Origin: Brachybacterium sp.
GTDB lineage: Bacteria > Actinomycetota > Actinomycetes > Actinomycetales > Dermabacteraceae
Length of the DNA stretch: 6,791 bases
Assembly (NCBI GenBank): GCA_030451965.1
Contig: JAKDNE010000174.1
Coordinates: 1 to 6,791, forward strand
Reading direction: 5' to 3'
Positions 6,606-6,791 of the stretch are shown here, piece by piece. Below the pieces are notes generated by a model. The model made no database searches and was not told the DNA's origin. It saw nothing but the letters and a program-made list of their open reading frames with translations. Both the position numbers and the translations under genes were made by a program. The stretch's first letter is position 1. Each line of letters begins with the position of its first letter.

Positions 6606-6681
6606 CACCAGACTTCCACCTCGAGTGAGGGCTGAGCGCTCCACGGCCGTTTCAGCCCTCACTGAGGTCAGAGTTCTGGTG
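6606..6681. repeat. Long palindromic element with perfect 12-bp stem
   Basis: AGTGAGGGCTGA (6624-6635) pairs perfectly with TCAGCCCTCACT (6652-6663) around a 16-base loop. Below it, ACCTC (6618-6622) pairs with GAGGT (6664-6668) past one bulged G. Farther out, CACCAGA (6606-6612) pairs with TCTGGTG (6675-6681). The loop region itself carries two adjoining 8-base palindromes, GAGCGCTC (6634-6641) and ACGGCCGT (6643-6650). No U-tract follows on either strand, so a simple terminator is unlikely, though a bidirectional terminator between operons cannot be excluded. It may be a dispersed REP-like intergenic repeat or a protein-binding site. Confidence 0.6.
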
Positions 6682-6791
6682 ACGCTGTTGCGGCCGGAAC
6701 GGCACCGCCTGGCCGGGACGACACCGGCCCGGCCCGGTCCGGAGCGATGCTGAGTGCGCCGCGACTGGGGGATGATGGCGCTGCTGCCCGT

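Larger units (their letters stand above)
6483..6791. other. Intergenic region upstream of the operon, no gene supported
   Basis: This 309-base stretch contains, from left to right, the promoter and operator-like repeat, the tandem direct repeat, and the long palindrome. Beyond the palindrome, 6682-6791 is GC-rich with no recognisable coding signal. A plus-strand ATG at 6747 (MLSAPRLGDDGAAAR to the edge, GGAG 2 bases before it) or at 6772/6775 could begin a divergent gene, but too little is visible. Minus-strand frames entering from the right edge give only low-complexity sequence with no conserved motif. Confidence 0.6.

Noticed and set aside
6711..6734. Inverted repeat GGCCGGG / CCCGGCC with 10-base spacer
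   Set aside because: Seven-base arms made only of G and C are expected by chance in such GC-rich sequence, and there is no T-tract or other context.
6668..6791. Possible C-terminal end of an upstream minus-strand gene (stop at 6668-6670 or at the palindrome)
   Set aside because: The visible residues are Ala/Pro/Ser/Arg-rich with no motif, and the third-position bias is weaker than in the real genes.

Overview
The window looks like chromosome of a high-GC Gram-positive bacterium (Actinomycetota, possibly a Micrococcales/Dermabacteraceae-type genome; the lineage is an inference from composition and protein style only). Codon third positions are overwhelmingly G or C. That bias is why long open frames also appear opposite the real genes.

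All supported genes lie on the minus strand and read from right to left as one apparent operon. The order is: (1) 6482-4650, a 610-residue protein joining a ROK-family transcription regulator (winged helix plus most of the ROK domain) in frame to a complete SsuC/TauC-type ABC importer permease; (2) 4653-3853, the cognate ATPase, overlapping gene 1 by ATGA; (3) a 68-base gap with a hairpin; (4) 3784-2792, a Tat-type lipoprotein substrate-binding protein of the NitT/TauT/SsuA type; (5) 2795-1188, a cytoplasmic Cys-type sulfatase overlapping the binding protein by GTGA; (6) 1182 (or 1191) to the left edge, a second, different Cys-type sulfatase, cut off by the window after 394 codons.

The working model is that the lipoprotein captures an organosulfur compound, probably a sulfate ester and perhaps a sulfated sugar given the ROK regulator. 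The permease and ATPase import it, and the two signal-less sulfatases release sulfate inside the cell. Both sulfatases need a formylglycine-generating enzyme, which is not in the window.

The last 309 bases (6483-6791) hold no convincing gene. They contain a probable promoter for the operon, an AT-rich inverted repeat across its -10 region (candidate ROK operator), a tandem 11-base direct repeat at its -35 region, and farther upstream a long palindromic element with a perfect 12-bp stem.

The most unusual item is the regulator-permease fusion. The ROK part lacks about 50-60 C-terminal residues, the permease has no good start of its own, and the reading frame is open throughout. It is either a membrane-tethered repressor physically built into the transporter it controls, or the scar of an in-frame deletion that may leave the operon deregulated.
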